A stretch of DNA of 64,000 nt, taken from assembly GCA_020402745.1 (NCBI GenBank), contig JADBYZ010000005.1, positions 16,510 through 80,509 of the forward strand. Direction: 5' to 3'. Each line of letters begins with the position of its first letter. Positions within the stretch are counted from its first letter, which is position 1. Of the stretch, positions 37,512 through 46,754 are shown piece by piece. The DNA comes from Phenylobacterium sp. Lineage in GTDB: Bacteria; Pseudomonadota; Alphaproteobacteria; Caulobacterales; Caulobacteraceae. Made by a program: the position numbers and the translations under genes. The notes under the pieces were generated by a model. It was not told where the DNA came from. It did no database searches and was given only the letters and a program-made list of their open reading frames with translations.

Positions 37512-38837
37512 ATGCGCATCCTTCTCTGGCTTTGCCTGGGCCTTGCCGCCCAGGCCGCAGCCACCGGCACGGGCTGGGCCTCGCCGGAAGCCGAGGTTAC
37601 AAGACTTTCGACAGATCGAAGATTCATGATCGCTCAGTCGATCCTGCGGTCGGAACACGACCGGACAGTCTCAGACATTATCCGGTTCACTCAGATACCG
37701 GCTCCACCCTTCGGAGAGGGACCGCGAGCGGAGGCCGTCCGGAAAGACTTCCAGGCGCTGGGCCTAGTGGATGTTACAATCGACTCCGAGGGGAATGTGA
37801 CAGGGGTACGCCCCGGTCGCCGCGCAGGTGGCAAGGGGCCCTTCGTTGCTGTGGCGGCCCACCTGGATACGGTGTTCCCGGCTGGGACCGACCTTACAGT
37901 CAAACGGGACGGCTGGCGCCTTTCGGCGCCTGGGGTCGGGGACAACTCGCGGTCTGTCGCCACCCTCCTGGCCTGGATCCGCGCCTTGGACGCTGCGAAC
38001 CTTACAACCGAGGCGGATCTCCTATTCGTCGGCAATGTGGGAGAGGAGGGGGCTGGCGACCTGAGAGGCGTGAAGCACCTCTTCCGGAAAGGCCCCTACG
38101 CTGGGCGTATCTCCGCCTTTTTCTCCGTCGATGGGTCCGATCCTTCAGGAATTGTGACGGGCGGGGTCGGTTCCAAACGTTATAGGGTCAACTTCACAGG
38201 ACCGGGTGGGCATAGCTATGGGGCTTTTGGCATCGTGAACCCGATGGCGGCCATGGCAGGCGCCGTGACTGGCCTTTACGCTCTGAACCCGCCGACCGCG
38301 CCCAAGACCACCTTTTCCGCCAGCGTCGTGGGCGGCGGGACCTCCGTCAATTCGATTCCCGCCAATGTCTTTCTTGAGGTCGACCTGAGATCTGAGAGTC
38401 CGGACGCCCTCGCCGAGCTTGACCGCAGCTTCCAGGCGATAGTCGCAAATGCGGTCGCAACCGAGAATGCAGCCCGCTCCACCGCTTATGGATCGGTAGC
38501 CGCCGATCTCGGGATCATTGGGGAGAGGCCAGCGGGCAGAACGCCTTCAGAAAGCTCGATCGTGCGGATGACTCGAAGCGCCATCATCGCCCAGGGCTTC
38601 ACCGCCGATGAAGAAACCTCGTCCACGGACTCCAATATCCCAATGAGCCTCGGGATCCCGGCGGTGACCATCGGCGCTGGCGGGAGGGGGGGGCGAGCCC
38701 ATGCCCCCGACGAGTGGATCGATGTCGAACCTACCGAGATGGTGCGGGGCATGTCCGCCGGCCTGCTCGCCATCCTCGCCCAGGCGGGGGTTCAGGCTCA
38801 GAGCCCAAGCACCAGCCGCGCCATAATGTCGCGCTGA
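37512..38837 (+). CDS. Secreted M20-family metallopeptidase/amidase
   Basis: This 441-residue protein starts with a signal peptide (MRILLWLCLGLAAQAAATGTGWAS). The di-metal catalytic residues can be seen: VAAHLDTVFP (His, Asp), VGDNSRSVATLLAW (bridging Asp), NVGEEGAGDLRG (catalytic and metal Glu) and a dimerisation insert near 200-310. It cleaves N-acyl amino acids or small peptides in the periplasm. The start is ATG 37512. Its last 40 bases overlap the end of the acyl-CoA dehydrogenase gene on the other strand. Confidence 0.87.
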   Translation: MRILLWLCLGLAAQAAATGTGWASPEAEVTRLSTDRRFMIAQSILRSEHDRTVSDIIRFTQIPAPPFGEGPRAEAVRKDFQALGLVDVTIDSEGNVTGVRPGRRAGGKGPFVAVAAHLDTVFPAGTDLTVKRDGWRLSAPGVGDNSRSVATLLAWIRALDAANLTTEADLLFVGNVGEEGAGDLRGVKHLFRKGPYAGRISAFFSVDGSDPSGIVTGGVGSKRYRVNFTGPGGHSYGAFGIVNPMAAMAGAVTGLYALNPPTAPKTTFSASVVGGGTSVNSIPANVFLEVDLRSESPDALAELDRSFQAIVANAVATENAARSTAYGSVAADLGIIGERPAGRTPSESSIVRMTRSAIIAQGFTADEETSSTDSNIPMSLGIPAVTIGAGGRGGRAHAPDEWIDVEPTEMVRGMSAGLLAILAQAGVQAQSPSTSRAIMSR

Positions 38838-40000
38838 ATCTCGTTGGACCCGCCATAGATCGAACTCGCGCGATTGTTGAGATAGCGGGCCATGCAGGTC
38901 AGGCCATGCTCCGGACCGACGAAATCCTGCCCGGCGTCCGGGGCCCTTGCCGCCATTTGGTCCACACGCGCGTATGCGGCAAGGCCCTCGATGGCAAGCT
39001 CGTCAAGCTTCTGGATGGCCTCTGTGCCCTGCGTCTTCAACATGGACGACGCCGGGCCGGGGTTCCGCCCGGAGGCAAGTTCGGCGAGAACACGGTGCTC
39101 CGTCATCTCTACAGCATCCAGGACGACCCCCATGGCGGAAAGCTTCGACCGAAACCCTGGGTCGTCGATCAGGGCGCCGCCCGCGTCGCTCCGCTCCGTC
39201 TTGGCGAGCACCTTGAGACGCTCATAGCTGACCTTAAGCCCCGCCGCCGAGCCGCCACCTCGCTCGAACTCCAGTAGATACTTAGCGACGGTCCAGCCCT
39301 CGTTTTCCTGTCCGACCCGTCCCGAAACAGGGACGACGACATTGTCAAAGTAGACCTGGTTCACCTCGTGCTCGCCTGCGAGGGTGATTATCGGCCGGAC
39401 TGAGACTCCGGGGGTATCCATGTTGAGAAGCAAAAAGGTGATCCCCGCCTGCGCCTTGCCCTCTGTCCGGGTCCGCACGAGGCAGAACATCCGGTTGGCC
39501 CAATGCGCGTGGGTGGTCCAGATCTTCGATCCGTTAAGGACATAGTGGTCGCCGTCAAGCTCTGCCCTGAGCTGAAGGGCGGCGAGATCAGACCCTGCGC
39601 CAGGCTCCGAATAGCCCTGACACCAGTAGTCCTCACCTGAAAGAATTCGGGGCAGGTAGTACGCCTGCTGGGCTTGTGTCCCGTATCCCATGATCACCGG
39701 CCCAACCATCTTCAGGCCCATGGGCGCTAAGCTCGGGGCTCCGGCGCGCGCCGACTCCGCTGCAAAGATATAGCGCTGCATCTCGGTCCATCCGGTACCG
39801 CCGTACCGCACCGGCCAGGCTGGGGCGACCCAACCCCGGGCGTGCAGTATCTTCTGCCAGGCAAGGCTGTAGGTTTTGTCGATGAAGACGCTGGTGGCCC
39901 GGCGTCCCGCCTGCCTCAGCTCGGGGGTGAGCTTCTCGTCCAGGAATGCGCGGACGTCCTCGCGAAAGGCGAGATCTTCAGAGGAGAGATCGAGTCGCAT
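38798..40000 (-). CDS. Acyl-CoA dehydrogenase
   Basis: This 400-residue protein starts MRLDLSSEDLAFREDVRAFLDEKL. It has WPVRYGGTGWTEMQRYIFAAE, the FAD and substrate loop YWCQGYSEPGAGSDLAALQLRAELDGD, SKIWTTHAHWANRMFCLVRT and the C-terminal NNRASSIYGGSNEIQRDIMARLVLGL. It is of the FadE class that accepts long or branched acyl-CoAs. It ends inside the 3' end of the M20 peptidase gene on the other strand. It may act in the same acyl-CoA pathway as the synthetase at 35640, but it is transcribed separately. Confidence 0.9.
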   Translation of the reverse strand: MRLDLSSEDLAFREDVRAFLDEKLTPELRQAGRRATSVFIDKTYSLAWQKILHARGWVAPAWPVRYGGTGWTEMQRYIFAAESARAGAPSLAPMGLKMVGPVIMGYGTQAQQAYYLPRILSGEDYWCQGYSEPGAGSDLAALQLRAELDGDHYVLNGSKIWTTHAHWANRMFCLVRTRTEGKAQAGITFLLLNMDTPGVSVRPIITLAGEHEVNQVYFDNVVVPVSGRVGQENEGWTVAKYLLEFERGGGSAAGLKVSYERLKVLAKTERSDAGGALIDDPGFRSKLSAMGVVLDAVEMTEHRVLAELASGRNPGPASSMLKTQGTEAIQKLDELAIEGLAAYARVDQMAARAPDAGQDFVGPEHGLTCMARYLNNRASSIYGGSNEIQRDIMARLVLGL

Positions 40001-40068
40001 GGGCGCCCTCAGGCTGATACGGGCGGATTGGATGTACGGCGAGCCGGGAAATCAAGCTCGAAGGCGAG

Positions 40069-42132
40069 CTAGACAACCCGCTTGAGCTCCTGCTTGACCC
40101 TTTCGGCAAGGGTCTTGATATCGATGGGCTTGGCGAGGAAGGACACATTAGTTTCGCCCTCAAGGAGGTTCGAAAACTCCGCCTCGGCGTACCCCGAGAT
40201 GAACATGACGGGAGCGCCCGCCAGATAGTCCCGGGCGGCGCGGAGGAGCTCTGTTCCCTGCATGCCCGGCATCACCACGTCGGAAATCATCAAGTCGATC
40301 TCTCCCGCGTGCGCCCGAGCGATATCGAGGGCCTCCTCGCCGCTGGCGGCCTCAATCACCTCGTAGCCCCTTGCGCGGAGTAGCTTGGCGGCCACGCTGC
40401 GAACGGCGTCCTCGTCCTCCACAAAGAGGATGCGGCCTGCCCCGGAAAGATCCCTTGCGGCGGGGCGGCTGGGCCTCAGCGGCGGCGGAACGACCGTCGC
40501 TGGGACATGGACCGGCAAGAAGATTCGAAAAGCAGCGCCGTGACCCTGGCGGGAGTCCACTGAAATCCAGCCCTCGGACTGCTTGACGATCCCATAGACA
40601 GTGGCGAGGCCGAGGCCAGTCCCCTCTCCCACCGGCTTGGTGGTGAAGAAGGGATCGAAGATCTTGTCAAGAACATCAGGCGGAATGCCCGAACCATCAT
40701 CGGCCACCTCAATCAGGGCCTGCTCGCCATTGGGAGCGGGGAATCCGAGCGCCTGTGCCTCCATCGCGCTGACTCGAGCAGCCCGGATGCAAACTGTGGA
40801 GCCGCCGTGGGAGCGTATGGCGTCGCGGGCGTTGACGACGAGGTTCATGACGGCGGTTTCAAGCTGTCCGCGGTCGGCCCTGACAATCGGCAGATTTCGG
40901 CCATACTCGGTCGCCAGTGCGATATCCTCCGGGAGAACTCGCCGCAGGAGCACCTCGAACTCTGAAATCAGTTCCCCAAGATCCAGGCTCTCACGCTGGA
41001 CAGTCTGTTTCCGGGAGAAGGCAAGAAGCTTGCGAACAAGCTCCGCTGCGCGGGTAGACGTCTGGCGTATCTGATTGAGGCCTTCATAGGATGGATCGCC
41101 GACGGGATGACGCTGGGCGAGCTCATCCAATTGCATGAAGATGGCCATCAGAAGGTTGTTGAAGTCATGAGCTACGCCGCCGGCAAGTTGGCCGATCGCC
41201 TGCATCTTCTGGCTCTGGGATAGTTGCAGCTCGATTTGCTTCTGCTCGGAAACGTCGATGAGGAAGGCCAACCATCGCTCGCCAGCCGGAGACAGATACA
41301 GGTGGACGATCCGAGCTGGATCCGCGGCAAGCCTCATCTCGACCGCCTCAAGGTTCGAGCGTCCAGAATCGAGCCGCTGCCGGGCTTCAGCGAGAGAGAC
41401 AGCGTCGAAGAGCTCGTCGAACCGGCGCCCGACATCCTGAACCGCCGTGATCGCGGTGAGCGCAGGATTGGCCTCGATGATCTCCGCACTGAAGGGGTCG
41501 CCTTCACCCAGTAGCGCTGCGCCGAAAGGTGCGGCGACAGAGAAGGGGTCGAGGGCGTCCGGCGTGCGGGCGTTCGAGGAGTCCGAACCTGTGCCTAAAG
41601 GGTGACCATCGGACGACGTGACGGGGTCGGCCTGCGAATTCAGGGGCAGCCGGATTAGGAAACTGTGAGGCCCCAAGGTGGTGATGACGGCGGAGCGCAC
41701 CTGGCTGCCGGCGACAAGCATCGCCCGTCCTATACGCCCACGACGCGCATCCTTTATCGCCACAAACAAACCAGGCGCCGACGCCGACGCCCTCGGGAGG
41801 CGATTCATCGGACCCATCAGCTCAAGCCAGGCCGAGTTGGCGTACCGAATGCGTCCCTCCACCGCCGCTATCGCTGCGGGCTCTTCCAGAGCGGAGAGGA
41901 ATTGACCCTCGTTGTAAGGAAAGTCCGTCGCGGGGCGACGACGATTCCTGAACATGAGGAATCCAAGTGCGACAAAGCCTGTGAGCCCGGCCAAAAGCAG
42001 AACCCCCGCCGCTGTCTCCGGGCCAGACTTGAAGACCATCCAGGCGGACAGGATCACGACGGAGCCGAAGATGGCCAGGACAAGGATGTCCACGCCGTCG
42101 ATCCGAGTCGTCTGCCTTCTCCGATCGTCCAT
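40069..42132 (-). CDS. cckA: Hybrid sensor histidine kinase CckA
   Basis: CckA starts the CckA-ChpT-CtrA/CpdR phosphorelay that controls the cell cycle in Caulobacterales. The 687-residue protein has two membrane spans ([21 protein letters not shown] and [21 protein letters not shown]), PAS-type sensory domains (about 80-310), the phospho-acceptor helix [21 protein letters not shown], ATPase motifs [18 protein letters not shown] and [13 protein letters not shown], and a C-terminal receiver with [14 protein letters not shown] and [11 protein letters not shown] 42132 is chosen (GGGAG 8 bases upstream). It follows flhB by 95 bases on the same strand, the order I recall for C. crescentus. Confidence 0.95.
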   Translation of the reverse strand: MDDRRRQTTRIDGVDILVLAIFGSVVILSAWMVFKSGPETAAGVLLLAGLTGFVALGFLMFRNRRRPATDFPYNEGQFLSALEEPAAIAAVEGRIRYANSAWLELMGPMNRLPRASASAPGLFVAIKDARRGRIGRAMLVAGSQVRSAVITTLGPHSFLIRLPLNSQADPVTSSDGHPLGTGSDSSNARTPDALDPFSVAAPFGAALLGEGDPFSAEIIEANPALTAITAVQDVGRRFDELFDAVSLAEARQRLDSGRSNLEAVEMRLAADPARIVHLYLSPAGERWLAFLIDVSEQKQIELQLSQSQKMQAIGQLAGGVAHDFNNLLMAIFMQLDELAQRHPVGDPSYEGLNQIRQTSTRAAELVRKLLAFSRKQTVQRESLDLGELISEFEVLLRRVLPEDIALATEYGRNLPIVRADRGQLETAVMNLVVNARDAIRSHGGSTVCIRAARVSAMEAQALGFPAPNGEQALIEVADDGSGIPPDVLDKIFDPFFTTKPVGEGTGLGLATVYGIVKQSEGWISVDSRQGHGAAFRIFLPVHVPATVVPPPLRPSRPAARDLSGAGRILFVEDEDAVRSVAAKLLRARGYEVIEAASGEEALDIARAHAGEIDLMISDVVMPGMQGTELLRAARDYLAGAPVMFISGYAEAEFSNLLEGETNVSFLAKPIDIKTLAERVKQELKRVV

Positions 42133-42227
42133 GTTTCCAACTCCCGTTTCCCCGGCCGGGTCAGCTGACAACATCCTTGATGGAACTTCGAAAGCCGCCT
42201 TAATCCGGTGAGGTCGAGACTTCCCCG

Positions 42228-43310
42228 TCACCGTGCCGCCGAGAATCGGCGGCGGCCAGCAAGAACGAAGCCAATCACCTTGGCTACAGCTTCATACTGA
42301 GCGATCGGAATCTGTTCGTCGATCTCAACGGCTGCATAGAGGGCTCGGGCAAGCGGCGGATCCTCAACCACCGGCACGCCCGCCTCCTCGGCGACAGCAC
42401 GGATCTTGAGAGCGATGTTGTCAACGCCTTTTGCAACGCAGGTCGGCGCGCCAGCAGCACCCTCCTCGTAGGAGAGTGCGACCGCATAGTGGGTTGGGTT
42501 CATGATGACAACCGTCGCGTTAGGAACTGACGCCATCATACGTTGGCGCGACCGCTGCATCCGGATATTCCTCTGCTGCGCCTTGATAAAGGGATCGCCG
42601 TCGGACTGCTTAAACTCTTCTTTGACTTCCTCTCGCGTCATTCGCTGACGGATAAAGAAACGTTGTCGTTGTATCAACCAGTCGATTGCAGCGATTGCTA
42701 AGGAAAAGCCGGCCACTTGTACGGCCAGAGTCTTCAGAATCTCTAAGGACAGCGGCATCAGGTTGACAACGTCGACAGAGGGAAGCTGCGGAAGTTGGTT
42801 CCAGTGCGGACGTAGAACGAAGAAGCAGATTGCTGCGACGCAGGCCAGTTTCAGGAGGGACTTGACGAATTGGATCAGCGCGTCCGCCCCGAACAATCGG
42901 CGGAAGCCCTGGATCGGCGAAAGCTTTGAGGGCTTGAACGTCAGCATGGACGGCGCCCACATCAGTCCGGTTTGAAGCACATGCCCCAATACGCCCGCCA
43001 CAATGGCGGCGCCTGCTACAGCGAAAAGGAGGGGCGACATCGACCCGGCGAGGTCCCAGCCCAGTGCTGTGACGCCCGCAGGAGAGATATCCATACCGTC
43101 AGGATTCTCAAGAAAGGGCGTCAGGTCCACAATCAGCTGGCGGCTGAACAGGCCCCCTGCAAAAGCCAGCACCGCGGCGATCGCCGCGAAGACCGCGACC
43201 TGAGGCAGATCCGGAGTCTTTGGGACATCACCTTCCTCTCGGGCCTTATCGAGTTTCTGGGCTGTCGGCTCTTCTGTTTTCGAGGCTGAGTCTTTGTCCT
43301 CAGCCACCAC
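42228..43310 (-). CDS. flhB: Flagellar export switch protein FlhB
   Basis: This 360-residue protein is the type III flagellar export gate component that switches substrate class from rod/hook to filament. Four membrane spans follow the charged N-terminus (KTEEPTAQKLDKAREEGDVPKT), and the cytoplasmic domain holds the self-cleaving N271-P-T-H motif (MNPTHYAVALSY). The sequence EDPPLARALYAAVEIDEQIP follows as usual. It overlaps fliR by 11 bases. Confidence 0.96.
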   Translation of the reverse strand: MVAEDKDSASKTEEPTAQKLDKAREEGDVPKTPDLPQVAVFAAIAAVLAFAGGLFSRQLIVDLTPFLENPDGMDISPAGVTALGWDLAGSMSPLLFAVAGAAIVAGVLGHVLQTGLMWAPSMLTFKPSKLSPIQGFRRLFGADALIQFVKSLLKLACVAAICFFVLRPHWNQLPQLPSVDVVNLMPLSLEILKTLAVQVAGFSLAIAAIDWLIQRQRFFIRQRMTREEVKEEFKQSDGDPFIKAQQRNIRMQRSRQRMMASVPNATVVIMNPTHYAVALSYEEGAAGAPTCVAKGVDNIALKIRAVAEEAGVPVVEDPPLARALYAAVEIDEQIPIAQYEAVAKVIGFVLAGRRRFSAAR

Positions 43311-44070
43311 CGACTCCAGAGAAGCTCTTCAGAAGGCCGCCGTAGCCATTGACCCAGACCATGCCGATCATGCCGAGGCTGAGTGAGAGGATCGCGAGGG
43401 ACAGCAGAACCATCAGGGGGGAGGCGACGAAGAAAACCTGGAACTGCGGCATGATCCGGGCTGCCAAACCCAGGGCCACATTAAAGACCAGCGCAAGAAC
43501 GAGCACAGGTGCGCTCAGTTGAATACCCATTCGGAAGGCATCGGAGAGTGTTCTGATCGCGAGCTGTCCCGAGTCATTGATTGAGGCCGAGACGCCAAAG
43601 GGAAATATATTATATGAGTTAACCATCGCACCTAGGAACAAATGATGTAAATTTGTCGAAAAAATGAGAATCAATCCAATAAGACCCAAAAATGTTCCGA
43701 GCGTTGTCGAAGAATCTATAATTCCCGGCGCTGATGTCTGGGCAAATGACAATGTAGACTGAATTGAGATCACTTCACCTGCTACGGCAAGGGCAGACAT
43801 GAAAATTCTCATGACGGCGCCGATCATAATCCCAATGAAGACCTCACGGACCACTTGGAGAGCCATATCACCGAGTTCGACCGGTAGGGCCGGAAGGACA
43901 GGCATGACGACAGGGGTCAGCGTGAGGGTCAGGACAAGGGCGAAGGCGAGCCGTATCCGGGCAGGAACGGCTTGCTCGCCGACCACCGGCATAGTCATGA
44001 CCATCGCCGCAAGACGCGAAAAGACCATAGCGCCTGCATAGACCTGCTGTACGGAGGCGTAGGGCTCCAC
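43300..44070 (-). CDS. fliR: Flagellar export gate protein FliR
   Basis: The 256-residue integral membrane protein reads VEPYASVQQVYAGAMVFSRLAAMVMTMPVVG, ARIRLAFALVLTLTLTPVV, GEVISIQSTLSFAQTSAPG and a hydrophobic C-terminus. I use GTG 44070 as start, because the reading frame further upstream is antisense-like and overlaps fliQ; this gives the usual length. The stretch from about 43600 to 43780 is much richer in A+T than the rest, but the protein sequence there is still normal FliR. Confidence 0.9.
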   Translation of the reverse strand: MEPYASVQQVYAGAMVFSRLAAMVMTMPVVGEQAVPARIRLAFALVLTLTLTPVVMPVLPALPVELGDMALQVVREVFIGIMIGAVMRIFMSALAVAGEVISIQSTLSFAQTSAPGIIDSSTTLGTFLGLIGLILIFSTNLHHLFLGAMVNSYNIFPFGVSASINDSGQLAIRTLSDAFRMGIQLSAPVLVLALVFNVALGLAARIMPQFQVFFVASPLMVLLSLAILSLSLGMIGMVWVNGYGGLLKSFSGVGGG

Positions 44071-44075
44071 GATGA

Positions 44076-44339
44076 CTACATCGCCGAGATACGGGCGACG
44101 ATCTCTGTCATGAATCCTGCCATTAGAGCGCCCATAAGCGGCAGGAAAACAAGAATGGAGATAAACACCGCAACGATCTTGGGCGCAAAGACCAAGGTTG
44201 CCTCCTGGATCTGCGTCAGGGCCTGGAAAAGACCGATCACCACCCCGACGACAAGTCCGACGATCAGCATAGGGGCCGACAACTGAATGGTCAGCCAAAG
44301 CGCATTTCGACCGATGTCGAGGACTTCCGCGCCGTTCAT
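44076..44339 (-). CDS. fliQ: Flagellar export gate protein FliQ
   Basis: This 87-residue protein has two membrane spans (NALWLTIQLSAPMLIVGLVVGVVIGLFQALTQIQEATLVFAPKIVAVFISILVFLPLMG). The middle LFQALTQIQEATLVFAPK is the family signature. It is the smallest part of the FliPQR export gate. It stops 5 bases before the fliR GTG. Confidence 0.95.
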   Translation of the reverse strand: MNGAEVLDIGRNALWLTIQLSAPMLIVGLVVGVVIGLFQALTQIQEATLVFAPKIVAVFISILVFLPLMGALMAGFMTEIVARISAM

Positions 44340-44363
44340 GATGTCAACTCCTTGCGATCCGAT

Positions 44364-44672
44364 TCAGATCGGCATCCGCATGATTTCCTGGTAGGCGCTG
44401 ATCACCTGGTCACGTACGGCAAGCACCGCATCAAGACTGGTCTCGGCAGCTGAGACTGCGGTGGCGACGTCGATGATCTGGACCTTGCCCTGAGCGTGGG
44501 CGAGAATCTGTTGTTCAGCAGCTTTCGAGGACCCAATAGCACTATCAACCGCTGTGCGGACCATCGCACTAAAGTCGGCGCCACCGGCGGCGGCGGCCCC
44601 TTCGGAACCCAGTCCGCCCACGCCCTTCTGGGCTGCGGCATAGGCTTTGGCGACGCTGAGGGCGGTGATCAT
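44364..44672 (-). CDS. fliE: Flagellar hook-basal body protein FliE
   Basis: This 102-residue protein links the MS ring to the rod. The C-terminal half (AHAQGKVQIIDVATAVSAAETSLDAVLAVRDQVISAYQEIMRMPI) is the conserved FliE domain with the final helix ending in MRMPI. The N-terminal half is low in complexity, as normal. It lies between flgC and fliQ with gaps of 15 and 24 bases. Confidence 0.95.
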   Translation of the reverse strand: MITALSVAKAYAAAQKGVGGLGSEGAAAAGGADFSAMVRTAVDSAIGSSKAAEQQILAHAQGKVQIIDVATAVSAAETSLDAVLAVRDQVISAYQEIMRMPI

Positions 44673-44687
44673 TCAGCTTCTCCCGAC

Positions 44688-45107
44688 TTACCTGCGAATG
44701 ATATCCAGAGCCCGGAGCTCCATGGCTCGCGCAGTCTCAATAACAGTAAGATTAGCCTCGTAGGCCCGTTGCGCCGCCCTCATGTCGAGCGACTCGATCA
44801 AGGTGTTGACGTTCGGCAACTTGACGTAGCCTTCTTCGTCCGCCGAAGGGTGCCCCGGATCATACTCAAGCTTGAAGTCACTCCGGTCGGGTGTCACCCG
44901 GACCATCTTGACGCCTTGGCCGGCGTCGGTCTTTACGGGCTCAAAGACGGGCACCTGTCGTCTGTAGGGGTCCCCGCCAGGGGTTCGTGATGTCGAATTC
45001 GCATTGGCGATGTTTTCAGCGATGATCCGCATGCGAGCCTGCTCTGCGCGCAGGGCTGTCGCGGCTATGGCCTGAGCGGAGTTTGACGGGGGTCGCACAT
45101 CAGCCAT
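44688..45107 (-). CDS. flgC: Flagellar proximal rod protein FlgC
   Basis: This 139-residue rod protein has IAATALRAEQARMRIIAENIANANSTSRTPGGDPYRRQ, the FlgB/C/F/G N-terminal motif with the rod-family ANxNS. YVKLPNVNTLIESLDMRAAQRAYEANLTVIETARAMELRALDIIRR is the C-terminal helix. It starts 11 bases after flgB. Confidence 0.96.
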   Translation of the reverse strand: MADVRPPSNSAQAIAATALRAEQARMRIIAENIANANSTSRTPGGDPYRRQVPVFEPVKTDAGQGVKMVRVTPDRSDFKLEYDPGHPSADEEGYVKLPNVNTLIESLDMRAAQRAYEANLTVIETARAMELRALDIIRR

Positions 45108-45118
45108 TCAGCGCGCTC

Positions 45119-45562
45119 CTACCTTCCAGGCGCGCGAGTCGCCGCGCGGATCATGGTCATGGACTTCTGGTAGAAGCCGATGGCGGCTTCATAGTTCACC
45201 CGGGAGTCCGCCATCCGGAGCATCTGATCTTCAAGGGAGATCTGATTGCCATCCAGCGTGGTCTCGAAATCCGCCTTTCGCTCGGCGCGGAAGCCCCGGG
45301 CAGCCGTTATCGCCTCCGAGTCCTGCACCGCCTGGTGGGCGGGGTGGGTGACCCGCAAGACCGTTGGGACCTCGCTTCCAGGATCTACCCCCGACCTGCG
45401 CGCCGAACCCGCGCCCTGGAATCTGAAGGGCGCTAAATCCCTCGGGCGGTAACCGGGAGTGCTCGAGTTGGCCACGTTTTCCGCTCCGATACGCTGACGC
45501 TCGGCGAAATAGCCCATCCGACTGCGGAGCATGGAAAGAAGCGGGATGGAGGTGATGTCCAT
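45119..45562 (-). CDS. flgB: Flagellar proximal rod protein FlgB
   Basis: This 147-residue protein starts MDITSIPLLSMLRSRMGYFAERQRIGAENVANSSTPGYRPRDL and ends with RVNYEAAIGFYQKSMTMIRAAT. It is the first gene of the flgB-flgC-fliE-fliQ-fliR-flhB run. ATG 45562 is chosen; a TTG at 45580 is the only alternative. No ribosome site precedes it, and a CtrA box lies only 25 bases upstream, so the mRNA may be leaderless. Confidence 0.93.
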   Translation of the reverse strand: MDITSIPLLSMLRSRMGYFAERQRIGAENVANSSTPGYRPRDLAPFRFQGAGSARRSGVDPGSEVPTVLRVTHPAHQAVQDSEAITAARGFRAERKADFETTLDGNQISLEDQMLRMADSRVNYEAAIGFYQKSMTMIRAATRAPGR

Positions 45563-45586
45563 ATGGAGTGAGGTAAACAAACAGGG

Positions 45587-45601
45587 TTAATCGACCGTTA
45601 A
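45587..45601. promoter_or_regulatory. Perfect CtrA box in the flgB-fliO divergent promoter
   Basis: TTAATCGACCGTTAA reads TTAA-N7-TTAA on both strands and is flanked by C on the plus side (TTAAC) and CC on the minus side (TTAACC). This is the full CtrA consensus, centred 32 bases upstream of flgB and 31 bases upstream of the fliO ATG. CtrA-activated flagellar promoters place such a box over the -35 region, which would put transcription starts near both start codons. Confidence 0.85.
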
Positions 45602-45624
45602 CATCCTGAGGGCAACCTGTGGCC

Positions 45625-45900
45625 ATGGATATGATCACCTTCGCCCGAGCGACCTTCGCCCTGTTGTTCACACTGGGGCTCATTGGCATCGCCGCTGTCC
45701 TCTTGCGTCGCTATGGGCCCGGCGGGGTCCTCAGATTCTCTTCGGGGAGTCGGGATCGCCGTATGAAAGTGGTCGACACATTGATCCTTGATCCGGCTCG
45801 GCGCCTTGTTCTGATCGAATGCGACGGAGAGTCGCGACTTCTCATGCTGGGCGAGGGTCGCGAGCTCGCGCCTCCCGCTAAGCGTACGGACCCGCTCTGA
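45625..45900 (+). CDS. fliO: Flagellar biosynthetic protein FliO
   Basis: This 91-residue protein has one membrane span (MITFARATFALLFTLGLIGIAAVLLRRYGPGG) and the cytoplasmic KVVDTLILDPARRLVLIECDGESRLLMLGEG, the FliO domain that helps assemble the export gate. ATG 45625 is taken; a GTG at 45619 is an in-frame alternative. It overlaps fliP by one base (TGATG). Confidence 0.88.
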   Translation: MDMITFARATFALLFTLGLIGIAAVLLRRYGPGGVLRFSSGSRDRRMKVVDTLILDPARRLVLIECDGESRLLMLGEGRELAPPAKRTDPL

Positions 45901-46700
45901 TGGCCCTTTCAAAACAGACACCCACCGAGGGCTCGGGCTTCGCTGCAGATCTCCGGCGCGCGGCCAAGCTGGCCCTTCTAGCGGGCGCGTTCGGGCTTCT
46001 GCTGCCGGTGGCCGCGCTCGCTCAGGCGGTCAACATTGATCTGGGAACCGGTGCGGGCCTCACACAGCGCGTGATGCAGCTCGTCGGCCTCCTGACCATC
46101 CTTTCGCTGGCGCCGTCCATCGTCATTATGACAACCTCATTCGTCAGGATGGTGGTGGTGCTCTCCCTCCTGAGGACAGCGCTGGGTATACAGCAAACAC
46201 CGCCGAACGCGGTGCTCGTCAGCCTGGCTCTCTTTATGACAGCCATTGTGATGGCCCCGACCTTCGAAAGATCCTACGAGGTCGGAATCCGACCGCTGAT
46301 GAACAATGAAATGGAGTTACCGGCTGCTTTCGAGGCCGCCAGCGGGCCGGTGAAAACCTTCATGCTCAGTCAGGTGGATCGAGACGATCTCGCGCTCTTT
46401 ATCCGGTTGTCCAGGATCGAGCGGCCGGCGACAGCGCAGGACGTGCCCCTGAGGGTGGTCACGCCAGCCTTCATGATCTCGGAACTCAAGCGAGCCTTCG
46501 AGATCGGGTTCCTGTTATTCATTCCCTTCCTGGTCATTGATCTGGTCGTGGCCAGCATCCTAATGAGCATGGGTATGATGATGCTGCCGCCCGTGGTCGT
46601 CTCCCTGCCCTTTAAGCTCATCTTTTTTGTCCTCGTGGACGGATGGCGGCTGGTGGCCGGAAGTCTGGTGGAAAGCTTCCAGCGAGCTTCTGGCGGATAG
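45900..46700 (+). CDS. fliP: Flagellar export gate protein FliP
   Basis: This 266-residue protein has a cleaved-type signal (ALLAGAFGLLLPVAALAQ) and LTQRVMQLVGLLTILSLAPSIVIMTTSFVRMVVVLSLLRTALGIQQTPPNAVLVSLALFMTAIVM. Later FEIGFLLFIPFLVIDLVVASILMSMGMMMLPPVVVSLPFKLIFFVLVDGW is the FliP signature. It forms the core pore of the type III export apparatus with FliQ and FliR. It ends 54 bases before the convergent TPR gene. Confidence 0.96.
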   Translation: MALSKQTPTEGSGFAADLRRAAKLALLAGAFGLLLPVAALAQAVNIDLGTGAGLTQRVMQLVGLLTILSLAPSIVIMTTSFVRMVVVLSLLRTALGIQQTPPNAVLVSLALFMTAIVMAPTFERSYEVGIRPLMNNEMELPAAFEAASGPVKTFMLSQVDRDDLALFIRLSRIERPATAQDVPLRVVTPAFMISELKRAFEIGFLLFIPFLVIDLVVASILMSMGMMMLPPVVVSLPFKLIFFVLVDGWRLVAGSLVESFQRASGG

Positions 46701-46754
46701 GCTCTCCCCTCAGAACTCTGAATCTCTGCCGGCCCGGATACGGGCTGCGTATGT

